Assembly: GCF_030504645.1 (NCBI RefSeq)
Contig: NZ_JAUKWQ010000002.1
Span: 124,001 to 188,000 of the forward strand
DNA from: Rhizobium oryzicola
GTDB taxonomy: Bacteria > Pseudomonadota > Alphaproteobacteria > Rhizobiales > Rhizobiaceae
Direction: 5' to 3'
DNA: 64,000 bases
Part shown: piece by piece, positions 1 to 8,720 of the stretch
Layout of the letters: the number at the start of each line of letters is the position of its first letter
Numbering within the stretch: the first letter of the stretch is position 1
Notes under the pieces: generated by a model
The model's input: the letters and a program-made list of their open reading frames with translations, nothing else
What the model was told of the DNA's origin: nothing
Database searches by the model: none
Program-made: the position numbers and the translations under genes

Positions 1-726
1 GCACCGATGCGGGCGCTGCTTGGCCGCAGTCAGAACCTTGCCGTCACGACGACCGTTCTCCGCTCCATCCTCGATTCGATCGGGACACGACTCGATGAGT
101 CGCGCGATATTTCCCGCTACCTGATCGGCCTGCTGGTCTTTCTCGGCCTGCTCGGCACCTTCTGGGGTCTGATCGGCACGATCGGTTCCATCAGCGATGT
201 TATTCAGGGGCTTGATCCGAACTCCGGCAGCAGCAGCGATATTCTGACCGCGCTAAAAACCGGCCTGACGGCACCGCTGTCCGGCATGGGCACGGCGTTC
301 TCGTCCTCGCTGCTGGGTCTTTCCGGCTCGCTGATCCTGGGTTTCATGGATCTGCAGGCGGGGCGCGCGCAGAACCGCTTCTATACGGAGCTGGAAAACT
401 GGCTCTCCTCCATCACCGATGTAACGTCCGAGTTGGCGCGCGCACCCGACAGCGATGCCACGCCGACCGATGATCTCCGGCTGATCGCAGACCAGTTGCG
501 CAAGCTGGTCGCGGCCCAGGCAAAGCGCGAGGATGCCCAGACGGAGCGGTCGCTGGCCGCCATGAACAATCTGGCCGAGAGCATCCAGGGTCTGGTGAAG
601 AATATGCGCAATGAGCAGCAGATGCTGCGCGACTGGATCGAGGCCCAGCAGGAAGAGGCCAAGGCCATGCGCCGCACGCTGGACCGTCTTTCCGACAAAA
701 TCTCCGACAAGACCGGGGGCAAGTGA
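1..726 (+). CDS. MotA/TolQ/ExbB proton-channel family protein (5' end outside window)
   Basis: Inner-membrane protein of the MotA/TolQ/ExbB family, whose members pass protons across the membrane to energise a partner anchored to peptidoglycan. The reading frame is open to the first base, so the start and probably the first membrane segments lie upstream of the window. What is visible: a hydrophobic segment (LIGLLVFLGLLGTFWGLIGT), a second one after the TAPLSGMGTAFSSSLLGLSG stretch typical of the family, and a charged, helical C-terminal tail of about 110 residues. The stop is 3 bases before the next gene, which encodes an OmpA-domain protein with one N-terminal membrane helix. The pair looks like a MotA/MotB-like or ExbB/OmpA-like two-component stator. 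The true partner and function are inferred. Confidence 0.85.
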   Translation, partial: APMRALLGRSQNLAVTTTVLRSILDSIGTRLDESRDISRYLIGLLVFLGLLGTFWGLIGTIGSISDVIQGLDPNSGSSSDILTALKTGLTAPLSGMGTAFSSSLLGLSGSLILGFMDLQAGRAQNRFYTELENWLSSITDVTSELARAPDSDATPTDDLRLIADQLRKLVAAQAKREDAQTERSLAAMNNLAESIQGLVKNMRNEQQMLRDWIEAQQEEAKAMRRTLDRLSDKISDKTGGK

Positions 727-729
727 GCC

Positions 730-1761
730 ATGGCGCTGGGCAGGAACCGCCGCCGTGAGCGCGGCGTGGATTATTGGCCGGGATTCGTCGATGCGCTGTC
801 GACGCTGCTGCTGGCAATCATGTTCCTGCTGACGGTGTTCGTGTTGGCGCAGTTCATCCTCAGCCGCGAAATCTCCGGCCGTGATGAGGTGCTGACTCGT
901 CTTAACAGCCAGATTGCCGAACTGACGGAACTTCTGGCTTTGGAGAAAAGCGGCAAGCAGGATGTCGAGGATACGCTTGCAAACCTGCAGGCATCCCTGC
1001 AAGCCTCCGAGACGGAACGCTCGCGCTTGCAGGCGCTGCTGGAACGGGGCGCCGGTGCCAGCGATACGGCCAACGCCAAGGTGGGCGCGCTGACCGAGCA
1101 GCTGAACCAGGAAAAGCAGGTCAGTGCGCGCGCCATGAATCAGGTGGAACTGCTGAACCAGCAGATCGCCGCCCTCAGGGCGCAGATCGCGGCGGTTGAG
1201 GCAGCCCTCCAGGCATCGGAAGCCAAGGACCAATCCTCGCAAGCCAAGATCGCCGATCTCGGCCGTCGCCTCAACGTGGCGCTGGCGCAGCGCGTGCAGG
1301 AGCTCAACCGCTATCGCTCGGACTTCTTCGGCCGTCTGCGGGAAATCCTCTCCGACCGCCAGAATATCCGTATCGTCGGCGATCGCTTCGTGTTCCAGTC
1401 CGAAGTGCTTTTCCCTGTCGGCGGCAGCGAGCTGGATGATGCGGGCCGCGCCGAGATGGACAAGCTCGCCACTGCGCTGCTGGAGCTTGCCCGCGAAATT
1501 CCCGCCGAGATCAACTGGGTGCTGCGTGTGGACGGTCACACCGACAATGCGCCACTGTCAGGCACCGGGCGCTACCGCGACAACTGGGAGCTTTCGTCCG
1601 CCCGCGCGACGTCCGTCGTCAAATACCTGATCTCCAAGGGTGTTCCGGCCAATCGGCTGGTCGCTGCCGGCTTCGGCGAATTCCAGCCGATTGCCGAAGG
1701 CGATACGCCGGAGGCACGCGGACAGAACCGCCGTATCGAGCTGAAGCTTACCGAGCGTTGA
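730..1761 (+). CDS. OmpA-domain peptidoglycan-binding membrane protein (MotB-like layout)
   Basis: 343 residues. A short basic N-terminus is followed by one membrane helix (about residues 18-40), a long predicted coiled coil rich in E, Q, A and L (about 50-195), and a C-terminal OmpA-like domain (about 215-340). The domain carries the peptidoglycan-binding signature, with VDGHTDNAPL, the NWELSSARA helix and a final GQNRRIEL. This is the MotB/Pal layout: anchored in the inner membrane, spanning the periplasm and gripping the wall. It follows the ExbB-like gene by 3 bases, so the two are surely co-transcribed and probably form one complex. It is not a flagellar MotB, since no flagellar genes are near. 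The coiled coil is far longer than in MotB. Confidence 0.85.
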   Translation: MALGRNRRRERGVDYWPGFVDALSTLLLAIMFLLTVFVLAQFILSREISGRDEVLTRLNSQIAELTELLALEKSGKQDVEDTLANLQASLQASETERSRLQALLERGAGASDTANAKVGALTEQLNQEKQVSARAMNQVELLNQQIAALRAQIAAVEAALQASEAKDQSSQAKIADLGRRLNVALAQRVQELNRYRSDFFGRLREILSDRQNIRIVGDRFVFQSEVLFPVGGSELDDAGRAEMDKLATALLELAREIPAEINWVLRVDGHTDNAPLSGTGRYRDNWELSSARATSVVKYLISKGVPANRLVAAGFGEFQPIAEGDTPEARGQNRRIELKLTER

Positions 1762-1862
1762 AGTCGTCTGTGCGGATTGATCTTTCGGCTTGCCGACATC
1801 TTACGTTTGCGTAAAAGTAAATCCGTGGAGCAGGCTTTGCTCTCATCCTTGGGAGGGGATGG

Positions 1863-3509
1863 ATGGATTTCTTCGACGTGATCGTCGTTGGGGGAGGGCT
1901 TGCGGGCCTTGTCGCGGCAACGGAGGCTGCAGGCCGTGGGTTGAAGGTCTGCCTTGTCGATCAGGAAGGACCGCAGAACTTGGGCGGTCAGGCCTTCTGG
2001 TCCTTGGGTGGCTTGTTCTTCGTCGATAGTCCGGAACAGCGCTTCATGCGCATTCGCGACAGCCTGGAACTGGCCACGCAGGACTGGTTCGGCTCGGCGG
2101 CATTCGACCGGCCCGAGGATCACTGGCCGCGCCAATGGGCCAAGGCCTATCTGGAATTTGCGGCGGGTGAAAAGCGAAGCTGGCTGCACGGGCTTGGCAT
2201 GCGCTGGTTCCCGGTGGTGGGCTGGGCGGAACGGGGTGGTTCTCATGCGGATGGGCATGGCAATTCCGTGCCGCGCTTTCACATCACCTGGGGTACCGGG
2301 CCAGGCGTTCTTGAGCCGTTCGTCAAGCGGGCGGAAGCGCTCGCCGCCGAGGGGCGCCTGCATCTGCGCTTCCGGCATCAGGTGGATCATCTCGTCATGC
2401 AGAATGGTGTCGCAACCGGCATTGCCGGAACCATTCTGCAGGATGATCCCGTGCTGCGGGGACAGAAGAGTTCGCGCGTAGCGGTTGGTTCGTTCGAATA
2501 TGGAGCTAGTGCCGTGGTGGTCGCGTCCGGCGGCATTGGCGGCAATCATGATCTGGTGCGGCGAAACTGGCCGGTCGAGCGTCTGGGGCCCCCGCCGCAA
2601 AGCATGGTTTGCGGTGTGCCGGCACATGTGGATGGGCGCATGGTGGGCATCTGCCAGGAGGCGGGCGCCTCCGTCATCAATGGCGACCGCATGTGGCATT
2701 ATACGGAGGGCCTGAGGAACTATGATCCTATCTGGCCGAACCATGGCATACGCATCCTGCCCGGCCCTTCCTCCTTCTGGTGCGACGCGGACGGCAGGCG
2801 GTTGCCGGCTCCGGCCATGCCCGGTTTCGATACGCTGGCAACCTTGAGGATACTGGGCGAACGGCGGAGCCCCTATAGCTGGTTCATCCTCAACAAGGCG
2901 ATCATCAAGAAGGAGTTCGCGCTCTCCGGCTCCGAACAGAATCCTGATCTGACGGGCAAGGATATCCGCCTGCTGTTGAAGCGTTTAGGCTCTAATCCGC
3001 CCGGTCCTGTCCAGGCCTTCATGGACAGGGGCGAGGATTTTGCCGTGCGGGAGAACCTTGAGGATCTGGTGACAGCCATGAATGCGATCAGCGGCGAGAA
3101 CCGGCTGGATCCGGCTGATATCCGCCGTCAGATCGAAGCGCGCGACCGCGAGATCACCAATGGTTTTTCCAAGGATGCGCAGGTGACGGCGATCCGGGGT
3201 GCGCGCGGCTATCTCGGTGACAGGCTGATGCGCACCGCTAAGCCGCATCGCCTCCTGGACCCAGCGGTAGGGCCGCTCATCGGCGTTCGGCTCAATGTCC
3301 TGACCCGCAAGACACTGGGCGGCCTGCACACCGATCTTTCAGGCCGCGTTCTCGATGCAGCCGGCAATCCGGTGCCGGGTCTCTATGCGGCAGGCGAGGT
3401 GGCAGGCTTCGGCGGCGGCGGCATGCATGGCTATAGCGCACTGGAAGGCACCTTCCTGGGTGGCTGCCTGTTTTCCGGCCGTATCGCTGGCCGAAGCGTC
3501 GGCGCGTGA
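1863..3509 (+). CDS. FAD-binding dehydrogenase (fumarate reductase/ketosteroid dehydrogenase-like)
   Basis: 548 residues. The N-terminus has a classic Rossmann dinucleotide motif (VIVVGGGLAGLVAA, residues 7-20) followed by an acidic strand end (CLVDQE). The C-terminal FAD-closing segment reads GLYAAGEVAGFGGGGMHGYSALEG. This is the flavoprotein family that includes flavocytochrome c fumarate reductase and 3-ketosteroid delta-1-dehydrogenase. The substrate cannot be told from sequence. The start is preceded by a GGGAGGGG ribosome-binding site. The gene stands alone, 100 bases after the OmpA-domain gene, and converges on the ABC exporter with only 15 bases between stops. Confidence 0.85.
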   Translation: MDFFDVIVVGGGLAGLVAATEAAGRGLKVCLVDQEGPQNLGGQAFWSLGGLFFVDSPEQRFMRIRDSLELATQDWFGSAAFDRPEDHWPRQWAKAYLEFAAGEKRSWLHGLGMRWFPVVGWAERGGSHADGHGNSVPRFHITWGTGPGVLEPFVKRAEALAAEGRLHLRFRHQVDHLVMQNGVATGIAGTILQDDPVLRGQKSSRVAVGSFEYGASAVVVASGGIGGNHDLVRRNWPVERLGPPPQSMVCGVPAHVDGRMVGICQEAGASVINGDRMWHYTEGLRNYDPIWPNHGIRILPGPSSFWCDADGRRLPAPAMPGFDTLATLRILGERRSPYSWFILNKAIIKKEFALSGSEQNPDLTGKDIRLLLKRLGSNPPGPVQAFMDRGEDFAVRENLEDLVTAMNAISGENRLDPADIRRQIEARDREITNGFSKDAQVTAIRGARGYLGDRLMRTAKPHRLLDPAVGPLIGVRLNVLTRKTLGGLHTDLSGRVLDAAGNPVPGLYAAGEVAGFGGGGMHGYSALEGTFLGGCLFSGRIAGRSVGA

Positions 3510-3524
3510 AAGCGACGACAGGCC

Positions 3525-5339
3525 TTATTGCGCCGCGATGAAATCCTGGCTGCCTGCCTCGAACTGCAGGCGGGCAACGCTGGCATAAAGGCCGCCCCTT
3601 GCCACCAGCTGCGCATGCGTGCCTTCCTCGACCACGCGGCCCTGATCCATGACCAGAATGCGGTCAGCCTTCAGCACCGTTGCGAGGCGATGGGCGATCA
3701 CGATTGTGGTCCGATTCTTCATCAGCCCGTCCAGAGCCTTCTGTACCAGTGTTTCGCTTTCGGCATCGAGTGCGGAAGTTGCCTCGTCCAAAAGCAGCAC
3801 GGGCGCATCCTTCAGGATCGCACGGGCGATGGCGATGCGCTGGCGCTGACCGCCGGATAGCGTCACGCCACGTTCACCGGCCATGGTGTCATAGCCATGA
3901 TCGAGGCGGGAGATGAACTCGTCCGCTTGCGCGGCAATGGCTGCCTGCCGCACGGCTTCGCGGCTGGCGTTGGGCAGGCCAAAGGCGATGTTGTCATGGA
4001 TCGAGGCGGCGAAGATCGTTACATCCTGCGGCACGATCGCCATGCGGGCGCGAAGATCTGCAAGCCGTGCCTGGCGCAGGTCGACGCCATCCAGCCGGAT
4101 GCTACCTGATGTGGGATCGTAGAAGCGCAGCAGCAGCGACAGTACCGTGCTCTTGCCCGCACCGGACGGCCCGACGATCGCGACTGTTTCCCCGGCCTTC
4201 ACCCGGAAGGAGAGGCTTTCCAGCGTGACGGCGCTGACACGCGATGGGTAGGCGAAGGAGACCTGGTCGAATTGCACGTCCCCTTGCGCGGGCGAGGGAA
4301 GGGCGACCGGCTTTTCTGGATCCTCGATGGCAGGCACTTCGCGCAGCAGCTCCGTCAGTCGCTCGGCGGCCCCGCCTGCCTGCGAAAGATCGCCCCAGAC
4401 TTCCGAGAGCTGGCCGAGCGAGCTTGCGGCAATCACCGAATAGAGAACGAACTGGCCAAGGGTCCCGGCGCTCATCGTGCCGGCAAGAACGCTTTGCGCG
4501 CCGTACCAGAGCACGCCGACAATGCTGCCGAACACCAGCAGAATCCCGAAGCCCGTCAGAAAGGCGCGGGAGCGGATCGCAGCGCGTGCCGAAGAATAGG
4601 CCGTCTCGACGGTGCTGCCGTAGCGGTCGCCGGCGGCCTGTTCGGCGCCAAAGGCCTGGACGGTACGGGAGGCGGCGATGGTTTCCGAGGCAAAGGCAGA
4701 CGTCGCCGCCAACGTATCCTGCGCGGCACGGGCGCGGCGGCGAACAGAACGCCCGAAGCCGACCAGCGGAAACACGATCAGCGGAATGGCGCCCAGCACG
4801 AGAGCCGAGAGTTTCGCGCTGGTCAGGATCATCATGCCGACCGCGCCGAGACAGAGGATCATGTTGCGCAGCGCCTGCGAGGCGGAGGAACCGAAGGCGG
4901 ATTTGATCTGCGTGGTATCGGCAGTCAGGCGCGAGACGATTTCACCGGACTGGTTGACGTCGAAGAAGGACGGTGAAAGGCGGGTCACATGGTTGAAGAC
5001 TTCGCGCCGCAGATCCGCCACCACGCGCTCGCCAATGGTGATGACATAGTAATAGCGCAGCGCGCTGGAGATCGCGAGGAGCGATGCCAGCACCAAGAGC
5101 ATGCCGAAATAGTTATTGACGAAATTGCCGTCGGCGCCCACGAAGCCATGGTCGATCATGCGGCGGACGGCCAGCGGCAGCGCCAGCGTCGTGGCGGCGG
5201 CGAGGCCGAGAAAGACGACGGCTGCGATCACCATGCCCCGGTAGCGGGCAACGTAAGGAAAGAGCCTGACGAGGGGCTGTGGCGACCGGCGGGTCTTCTC
5301 TGTAGGGGTGCCGATGTCTGTCACGATCGCCTCATTCAA
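3525..5339 (-). CDS. ABC exporter, fused membrane and ATPase domains (MsbA/BmrA type)
   Basis: 604 residues. A six-helix exporter membrane domain (about 25-330) is fused to an ATPase domain (about 355-590). The ATPase shows every key motif: Walker A GPSGAGKST, Q-loop VPQD, signature LSGGQ, Walker B VLLLDEATSALD and the H-loop histidine in VIAHR. It therefore works as a half-transporter dimer in the inner membrane, exporting a lipid, drug or peptide. The cargo is unknown. The assigned start is a TTG. A GTG five codons downstream is an alternative, and no ATG lies upstream in frame. It is transcribed away from rpmE, and the roughly 165 bases between them must hold two divergent promoters. Confidence 0.9.
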   Translation of the reverse strand: MNEAIVTDIGTPTEKTRRSPQPLVRLFPYVARYRGMVIAAVVFLGLAAATTLALPLAVRRMIDHGFVGADGNFVNNYFGMLLVLASLLAISSALRYYYVITIGERVVADLRREVFNHVTRLSPSFFDVNQSGEIVSRLTADTTQIKSAFGSSASQALRNMILCLGAVGMMILTSAKLSALVLGAIPLIVFPLVGFGRSVRRRARAAQDTLAATSAFASETIAASRTVQAFGAEQAAGDRYGSTVETAYSSARAAIRSRAFLTGFGILLVFGSIVGVLWYGAQSVLAGTMSAGTLGQFVLYSVIAASSLGQLSEVWGDLSQAGGAAERLTELLREVPAIEDPEKPVALPSPAQGDVQFDQVSFAYPSRVSAVTLESLSFRVKAGETVAIVGPSGAGKSTVLSLLLRFYDPTSGSIRLDGVDLRQARLADLRARMAIVPQDVTIFAASIHDNIAFGLPNASREAVRQAAIAAQADEFISRLDHGYDTMAGERGVTLSGGQRQRIAIARAILKDAPVLLLDEATSALDAESETLVQKALDGLMKNRTTIVIAHRLATVLKADRILVMDQGRVVEEGTHAQLVARGGLYASVARLQFEAGSQDFIAAQ

Positions 5340-5504
5340 CGCGTCCGGGAGAACTTTCCCGGGTACTTGTGCTTTTGGTGACCTTCCTGTATAGGCTCCG
5401 CATCAAATTGGGAAGCCGGGGCCGATAAGGTCTGCGGCTTCATTTATTGAATAGGGTCGCTCGCTGCAATTGCGACAAATGGCCCGCCCAGCAGGAAGAG
5501 TGTC

Positions 5505-5726
5505 ATGAAGGCCAACATCCATCCCGACTACCACAAGATCAAGGTCGTCATGACCGACGGCACCGAATATGAAACCTACTCCACGTGGGGTTCTGAAGGC
5601 GCGGTCATGAACCTCGAAATCGACTCCAAGTCCCACCCGGCCTGGACCGGCGGCAACCAGCAGCTCATGGACCGCGGCGGTCGCGTTTCCAAGTTCAACA
5701 AGCGTTTCGGCGGCCTCGGCCTCTAA
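5505..5726 (+). CDS. rpmE: 50S ribosomal protein L31
   Basis: 73 residues. It begins [19 protein letters not shown] and has the L31 core with the basic, glycine-rich tail [12 protein letters not shown]. It binds the large ribosomal subunit and helps bridge the subunits. The four zinc-binding cysteines of the C+ form are absent, so this is the zinc-independent (C-) form. A GGAAGAG ribosome-binding site precedes the ATG, and a strong terminator follows, so it is monocistronic. Confidence 0.97.
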   Translation: MKANIHPDYHKIKVVMTDGTEYETYSTWGSEGAVMNLEIDSKSHPAWTGGNQQLMDRGGRVSKFNKRFGGLGL

Positions 5727-5768
5727 TTGCTTGCGGGCGCTGGGCCCAATGTGCTGAAACTTATGAGC

Positions 5769-5797
5769 CGCCCGAAACCTCGGTTCGGGCGGTTTTT
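5769..5797 (+). terminator. Rho-independent terminator of rpmE
   Basis: Perfect 9-bp inverted repeat (CCGCCCGAA / TTCGGGCGG) with a 6-base loop, followed by five T residues. Confidence 0.9.
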
Positions 5798-5866
5798 CGT
5801 TGTCCGTGTGATGGCGCAGTTCGAGGTTCACCCTTGCTGCCCGTCCCACAACCAGATGAGCCTGTC

Positions 5867-6742
5867 ATGCTGCATTCCCTCGGGCGCTTGGGCGCCAAGA
5901 TTGTTTTCGGTGCAAGCCTTTTCGCCATCAGTGCCGCTGCCGCCTGGGCTGGAGAGGCCCGCATGCTGGTCGACATGACTACCGGCCGTGTTCTGGAGCA
6001 GGAAAATGCCGACGCCCTGAACTACCCGGCTTCGCTGACCAAGATGATGACGCTCTACCTCACCTTCGAGGCGCTGCATTCCGGCCGCCTCACCTGGGAT
6101 ACGCGGATCACCATGTCCGAAAATGCCAACGGCAAGGAGCCGTTCAAGTTCGCGATCGGCGCCGGCAAGACGGTAACCGTGCGCGAGGCGGTGACCGGCA
6201 TGATCGTGCTTTCCGCCAATGATGCGGCTGTCGCCATGGGCGAGGCGCTGGGTGGCTCGGAAGCCGGGTTCGGGCAGATGATGACGGCGAAGGCACGCGC
6301 GATCGGCATGGGCCGCACGGTGTTTCGCAACCCAGCCGGTCTGCCTGACCCGGAACAGGTGACGACGGCTGCCGACATGGCGCGGCTCGGTCAGGCGCTG
6401 ATCCACGACTTCCCTGAGGAATACAAGCTGTTCTCGCAGAAGAGCATGGTGTTTCGCGGCATGAAGCTGCGCGGCCATAACGGTGTGCTGAACACCTATG
6501 CCGGCGCGGACGGTATCAAGACAGGCTACACGGAAGCGTCCGGCTATAATCTCGTGACCTCAGTTTCGCGCGGCGGGCATCGATTGGTTGGTGTTGTGCT
6601 CGGCGGCAAGACAGCCCAGACGCGTGACGAGCAGATGAAGGCAATGATGGATCGCTACCTGCCGCAGTTGCCGGTTGCCTCACAGAAGCAGCCCGCCAAG
6701 GTCAAGACCGCAGCCGCTCCGGCAAAAGTGGCGCAGCCTTAA
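5867..6742 (+). CDS. D-alanyl-D-alanine carboxypeptidase (penicillin-binding protein, S11 family)
   Basis: 291 residues from the chosen ATG. Residues about 1-29 look like a signal peptide ending in AAAAWAGEA, so the enzyme acts in the periplasm. The serine penicillin-binding motifs are all present: SxxK as SLTK, SxN as SAN, and KTG as IKTGY. The enzyme trims the terminal D-Ala from peptidoglycan stem peptides. A TTG 33 bases upstream is in frame, but it would put a polar stretch in front of the signal peptide, so the ATG is preferred. The C-terminus is a short Ala/Lys/Pro-rich tail without a clear membrane anchor. Single gene between two terminators. Confidence 0.92.
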   Translation: MLHSLGRLGAKIVFGASLFAISAAAAWAGEARMLVDMTTGRVLEQENADALNYPASLTKMMTLYLTFEALHSGRLTWDTRITMSENANGKEPFKFAIGAGKTVTVREAVTGMIVLSANDAAVAMGEALGGSEAGFGQMMTAKARAIGMGRTVFRNPAGLPDPEQVTTAADMARLGQALIHDFPEEYKLFSQKSMVFRGMKLRGHNGVLNTYAGADGIKTGYTEASGYNLVTSVSRGGHRLVGVVLGGKTAQTRDEQMKAMMDRYLPQLPVASQKQPAKVKTAAAPAKVAQP

Positions 6743-6778
6743 GAATTCCGGCTTATTGATCCATCGAATGCGCAAACA

Positions 6779-6809
6779 AAAGCCGCGGATTGATCACGTC
6801 CGCGGCTTT
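6779..6809. terminator. Bidirectional terminator between the carboxypeptidase gene and rcdA
   Basis: Perfect 11-bp inverted repeat (AAAGCCGCGGA / TCCGCGGCTTT) with a 9-base loop. It has a short T run on both strands and lies between convergent genes, so it can serve both. Confidence 0.8.
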
Positions 6810-6833
6810 CAATTTGAATAGATCTCTTGGATA

Positions 6834-7346
6834 TCAGCCTGCGTTAAAGGCTGTGCGCAGCAGATCCAGCTGAGCGCGAACACTATTTTCGTTGTCTGGA
6901 ACGATGGCTTCCGCAGGGCGATAGATCTCGCGGTCAAGCAATGCCACGCGGTTTTGCAGGCGGAGCGAGCGCTCAATCAGATCGCGGAAGCCTTCCGGCA
7001 GATCACCCCAGCCCGGTGCTAAGCGATCGACGTTAAAGCCGTCCAGGCGCACCTTGCTCTTTTCAGAGAGAACCTGCTCGTGGCTCATTTCGCCGTTGTT
7101 AACGGCTCGCTGCAAGAGAAGCCAGGATGCCATCTGCATCAGGCGGGTCGTCAGACGCATGGATTCTGCCGCATAAAGAACAGTGGCAAGGCGCGGAAGA
7201 ACCTTGGAGGCTGCACGGCCAGGACCATCCAGATAAGCCGCCGTTTCTTCCACGAGGGCCATTCCTTCGGCATAGAGAGCCTTGAACTGCGACGAGTTAG
7301 CGACGCGGCCGGCGAAACTGACGGTATTCAATACCTGTTCTGACAT
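6834..7346 (-). CDS. rcdA: RcdA (regulator of CtrA degradation, DUF1465 family)
   Basis: 170 residues, mostly alpha-helical, matching the DUF1465 family named after Caulobacter RcdA. In Caulobacter this protein is a ClpXP adaptor: with CpdR and PopA it delivers the master regulator CtrA to the protease at the stalked pole, allowing DNA replication. Family length is about 170-180 residues, so the gene is complete. The promoter region contains two perfect CtrA-type boxes (TTAA-N7-TTAA), which fits the known control of rcdA by CtrA in Caulobacter and suggests the same feedback loop here. The assignment is by recalled family similarity. Confidence 0.85.
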   Translation of the reverse strand: MSEQVLNTVSFAGRVANSSQFKALYAEGMALVEETAAYLDGPGRAASKVLPRLATVLYAAESMRLTTRLMQMASWLLLQRAVNNGEMSHEQVLSEKSKVRLDGFNVDRLAPGWGDLPEGFRDLIERSLRLQNRVALLDREIYRPAEAIVPDNENSVRAQLDLLRTAFNAG

Positions 7347-7466
7347 TGGGATAATCCTGCTAACGCATCAACTTGATCAGGCTAATGACGCAGCGGCTAT
7401 TAAGTTCCCTGCGTCGTTTTCATGCTCAGAAGATGATACCTCTAGCTCAAATCCGCAAGCCAATTC

Positions 7467-7481
7467 TTAAAGAAGGGTTAA
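7467..7481. promoter_or_regulatory. CtrA-binding box, proximal to rcdA
   Basis: Exact TTAA-N7-TTAA palindrome (spacer AGAAGGG) 121 bases upstream of the rcdA start. It matches the full CtrA consensus. Binding is inferred. Confidence 0.7.
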
Positions 7482-7505
7482 TTCCCACAATTTACACAGG
7501 ATCGT

Positions 7506-7532
7506 AAAAAAAAGAGCCGCGGGAAGCGGCTC
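7506..7532 (-). terminator. Terminator of the leftward CorC/FCL/YmdB/DUF1192 operon
   Basis: Hairpin GAGCCGC/GCGGCTC with a 5-base loop. Read on the minus strand it is followed by a run of eight T residues, a textbook intrinsic terminator about 160 bases past the DUF1192 stop. Confidence 0.85.
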
Positions 7533-7628
7533 TCAAGGTAAAACAGGGAGAAATCAGACCAATTCGCCGATAGGAGAAACCGTCTGAGTCCGGCAGAACC
7601 GAACAGATATGATAATCGTCTAGAATGC

Positions 7629-7643
7629 TTAATATACAGTTAA
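7629..7643. promoter_or_regulatory. Second CtrA-binding box in the rcdA upstream region
   Basis: A second exact TTAA-N7-TTAA (spacer TATACAG), in an AT-rich stretch between the DUF1192 stop and the terminator. It lies about 283 bases upstream of rcdA, so its role is less certain than that of the proximal box. Confidence 0.5.
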
Positions 7644-7692
7644 TTTGATTATTCTAAGTATAGATAAATGTATCGTAAGGTTTTTCTCGTTT

Positions 7693-7881
7693 TCACTTGA
7701 AGAGGCTGCCGGCAGCCTTGCGTCCTGCGGCCTTGCGTTCCTTCTCCGCCTCAAGACGGGCAATCTCGCCCTGCAGTAGGAGGATGCGTTGCTGCAGCTC
7801 TTCAACTGAAAGTGATGACAGATCGCATCCAATTTCGTGGCTGCTGCGCTTCTTGGGCGCTTCTTCGTCGAACAAATCCAT
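7693..7881 (-). CDS. DUF1192 family small protein
   Basis: 62 residues starting MDLFDEEAP, with a coiled-coil-like helix (SVEELQQRILLLQGEIARLE) and a basic Lys/Arg/Ala tail. It matches the small alphaproteobacterial DUF1192 family, whose function is unknown. The start is fixed by an excellent GGAGGTAACCCC ribosome-binding site. That site overlaps the end of the phosphoesterase gene, whose stop lies only 4 bases before this start, so translation is probably coupled. Last gene of the leftward operon. Confidence 0.85.
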   Translation of the reverse strand: MDLFDEEAPKKRSSHEIGCDLSSLSVEELQQRILLLQGEIARLEAEKERKAAGRKAAGSLFK

Positions 7882-7885
7882 GGGG

Positions 7886-8710
7886 TTACCTCCAGAAATC
7901 GGGAATCGTTTCAGTGAGTCGCGGGCCCAATCTGAGAGGCGCGATCTTTTCAGCGAGGCCAGTGGAGTCCGATATTTCAACACCCACACCGCAAATCGTC
8001 GCTGGGCCGCTGGCAGCTTCGAACCGTCCCTTCGGCATCTTGGAGATAAAGCGATTGAGTGGTTCTTCCTTGTCCATACCGAGGGAGCTGTCGTAATCGC
8101 CGCACATGCCGGCATCGGACATATAGGCCGTTCCGCCATTCAGGATCTGGTGGTCAGCCGTCGGAACGTGCGTATGCGTGCCCACGACGAGGCTGGCGCG
8201 CCCATCCACGAAGTGGCCGAAGCATTGTTTTTCGCTCGTCGCTTCCGCATGGAAGTCGAAGACGATCGCATCCGCCTGTTCCTTCAGCGGGCAGGCAGCA
8301 AGGATCGCCTCGCCGGACTTGAAGGGATCATCCAGTTCCGGATGCATGAACACGCGACCCATAATGTTGGCGACGAGAACGCGGGCCCCATTGCGCGCGT
8401 AGAACAGCCCTGAGCCTCGACCCGGCGTCCCCGCTGGATAATTGGCGGGGCGCAGGAACTGGTCATGACGGCCGGCAAAGGCCACCGCATCCTTCTGGTC
8501 CCAGACATGGTTGCCTGTGGTGACCACGTCGGCGCCAGCATTGATCGTCTCGAGATAGATCTCCTCGGTGATCCCAAAACCGCCGGCGGCATTCTCGCCG
8601 TTGACGATGACGAAATCCAGCTTGAGGTCCGAGATGAGGCCGGGCAGACGGTCCCACACTGCCGTGCGGCCGGTCTTGCCTACCATGTCTCCGAGAAAGA
8701 GAAGTCGCAT
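7886..8710 (-). CDS. YmdB-like metallophosphoesterase (TIGR00282 family)
   Basis: 274 residues from the ATG giving MRLLFLGDMVG. A start 7 codons upstream is possible but would add residues outside the conserved family start. Metal-binding motifs of the calcineurin-like fold are visible: LGDMVG, NGENAAGG, TGNHVWDQ and GTHTHVPTAD. Relatives such as Bacillus YmdB hydrolyse cyclic nucleotides and influence RNA turnover, and the substrate here is unknown. It sits 10 bases after the cyclo-ligase gene and is probably co-transcribed with it. Confidence 0.9.
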   Translation of the reverse strand: MRLLFLGDMVGKTGRTAVWDRLPGLISDLKLDFVIVNGENAAGGFGITEEIYLETINAGADVVTTGNHVWDQKDAVAFAGRHDQFLRPANYPAGTPGRGSGLFYARNGARVLVANIMGRVFMHPELDDPFKSGEAILAACPLKEQADAIVFDFHAEATSEKQCFGHFVDGRASLVVGTHTHVPTADHQILNGGTAYMSDAGMCGDYDSSLGMDKEEPLNRFISKMPKGRFEAASGPATICGVGVEISDSTGLAEKIAPLRLGPRLTETIPDFWR

Positions 8711-8720
8711 ACCTATCCAA

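Noticed and set aside
253..1539. 428-residue open frame opposite the first two genes
   Set aside because: Antisense; no start signal and no domain.
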